In this document: in pieces, positions 63,555-64,000 of the stretch
How the letters are laid out: every line of letters starts with the position of its first letter
Numbering within the stretch: position 1 is the first letter of the stretch
Assembly: GCF_021648885.1 (NCBI RefSeq)
Contig: NZ_JAKJHZ010000003.1
Location: 310,001 to 374,000 of the forward strand
Reading direction: 5' to 3'
Length of the DNA stretch: 64,000 bases
Source of the DNA: Nocardioides potassii
Lineage (GTDB): Bacteria > Actinomycetota > Actinomycetes > Propionibacteriales > Nocardioidaceae
Notes under the pieces: model-generated
What the model was told of the DNA's origin: nothing
Seen by the model: the letters and a program-made list of their open reading frames with translations, nothing else
The model's database searches: none
Position numbers and translations under genes: made by a program

Positions 63555-64000
63555 GAGGACCGCTTCCTTCCGTTCCTTCTGGTGGTGCTGGGGGTCTTCC
63601 CGGTGGCGCCCGGGGCGGCGCCGAGGCTCATGTGGACCTGGTAGCGGTCGCCGCGGTAGCGCGAGACGACGTGCTCGACCGGTCGTCCCGCCGCGCTCGA
63701 CACGCGGCGGAAGACGAGGAGCGGGGTGTGGACCGCTGCCTCGAGGCGGCGCGCGGTGGCACCCTCGGCCGACTCGCCCCAGAGCGTCTGCTCGGCGGCG
63801 TCGATGACGAGGCCGTGGCGCTCGGCGAACAGTGTGTAGAGCGAGCCCGTGAGGTCCTCCGTGTCGAGGTCGGGCAGGAGGGAGCGGGGGTACCACCCCT
63901 GCTCGATCGCCATCGGCTGGCCGTCGGCGAGGCGCACGCGGTCGATCCGCCAGGCGGTCCCGTGGGCGCCGAGCCGCAGCGACGTCACGACCTCCGGGGG
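63551..64000 (-). CDS. GntR-family regulator, UTRA-domain part (5' end beyond the window)
   Basis: The visible 149 residues form the UTRA effector domain of a HutC/DasR-type GntR regulator: RIDRVRLADGQPMAIEQGWYPRSLLPDL, FAERHGLVIDAAEQTLWGESA, HTPLLVFRRVSSAAGRPVEHVVSRYRGDRYQVHMSL. The frame remains open to the right edge, so the winged HTH is off the window. The stop overlaps the EIIC start by 4 bases. UTRA domains of this set bind GlcNAc-6-P or GlcN-6-P, which fits the genes it heads. Confidence 0.88.

Overview
The window is high-GC chromosomal DNA with GTG starts, frequent GTGA/ATGA stop-start overlaps and mycothiol enzymes (Mca, DUF664/DinB). This points to an actinobacterium. Gene content and dispersed-repeat style suggest a Nocardioides-like member of the Propionibacteriales; that placement is inference from memory, not from a search.

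Region by region. 1-11 kb is a conserved actinobacterial core block: mfd, a SurA-N-like lipoprotein, mazG, eno, ftsB-like, DUF501, ppx/gppA, a family 5 uracil-DNA glycosylase and a tRNA with a UAA anticodon. I recall the same order, minus the glycosylase, around M. tuberculosis Rv1020-Rv1026. A cupin, a Bax1-like membrane protein and an SGNH hydrolase follow. 13.4-17.9 kb holds cystathionine beta-synthase, a lipoprotein, TauE/SafE, YihY and small proteins. 18-28 kb is a sensing and housekeeping section: an RG-rich protein of unknown role, a DinB protein, a DevR/DevS-like pair with a DoxX gene and an FMN split-barrel gene that both carry DevR-box-like palindromes, an SPFH protein, and an AAA ATPase-GNAT-VWA operon. 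28-37 kb is a mixed accessory stretch (MFS, UbiB/ABC1 kinase, subtilase, CDP-alcohol transferase, MsrA, collagen-like secreted protein). 37-45 kb returns to core genes (metB, DUF202, an orphan GlmL/MutL-like ATPase, AI-2E permease, ilvA, greA, DUF4307, mca), resembling Rv1079-Rv1083. 45-64 kb ends in carbohydrate genes: an MMPL transporter, a 1606-residue secreted multidomain protein, a GH42-DeoR-GH36 operon divergent from an ABC sugar importer, and a nagA-PTS EIIC-GntR operon cut by the right edge.

How the genes work together. cbs and metB are the two cystathionine-forming enzymes of transsulfuration. The sugar genes suggest extracellular binding and oxidation or cleavage of glycosides (1606-residue protein), import (ABC), intracellular release of galactose residues (GH42, GH36) under a DeoR regulator, plus GlcNAc uptake and deacetylation (PTS EIIC, NagA) under a GntR regulator. 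DevR/DevS with its two box-bearing neighbours looks like a small oxygen or redox regulon.

Most notable signals: a tRNA with a UAA (leucine) anticodon but a short type I variable arm; two families of dispersed palindromic repeats and one 17-bp perfect inverted repeat at gene ends; a recurring -10-like hexamer 6-7 nt before start codons, implying many leaderless mRNAs; a repeat-rich greA leader; the 1606-residue protein; and an orphan GlmL. There is no CRISPR array, insertion sequence or prophage that I can see. No gene-free gap exceeds 300 bases.
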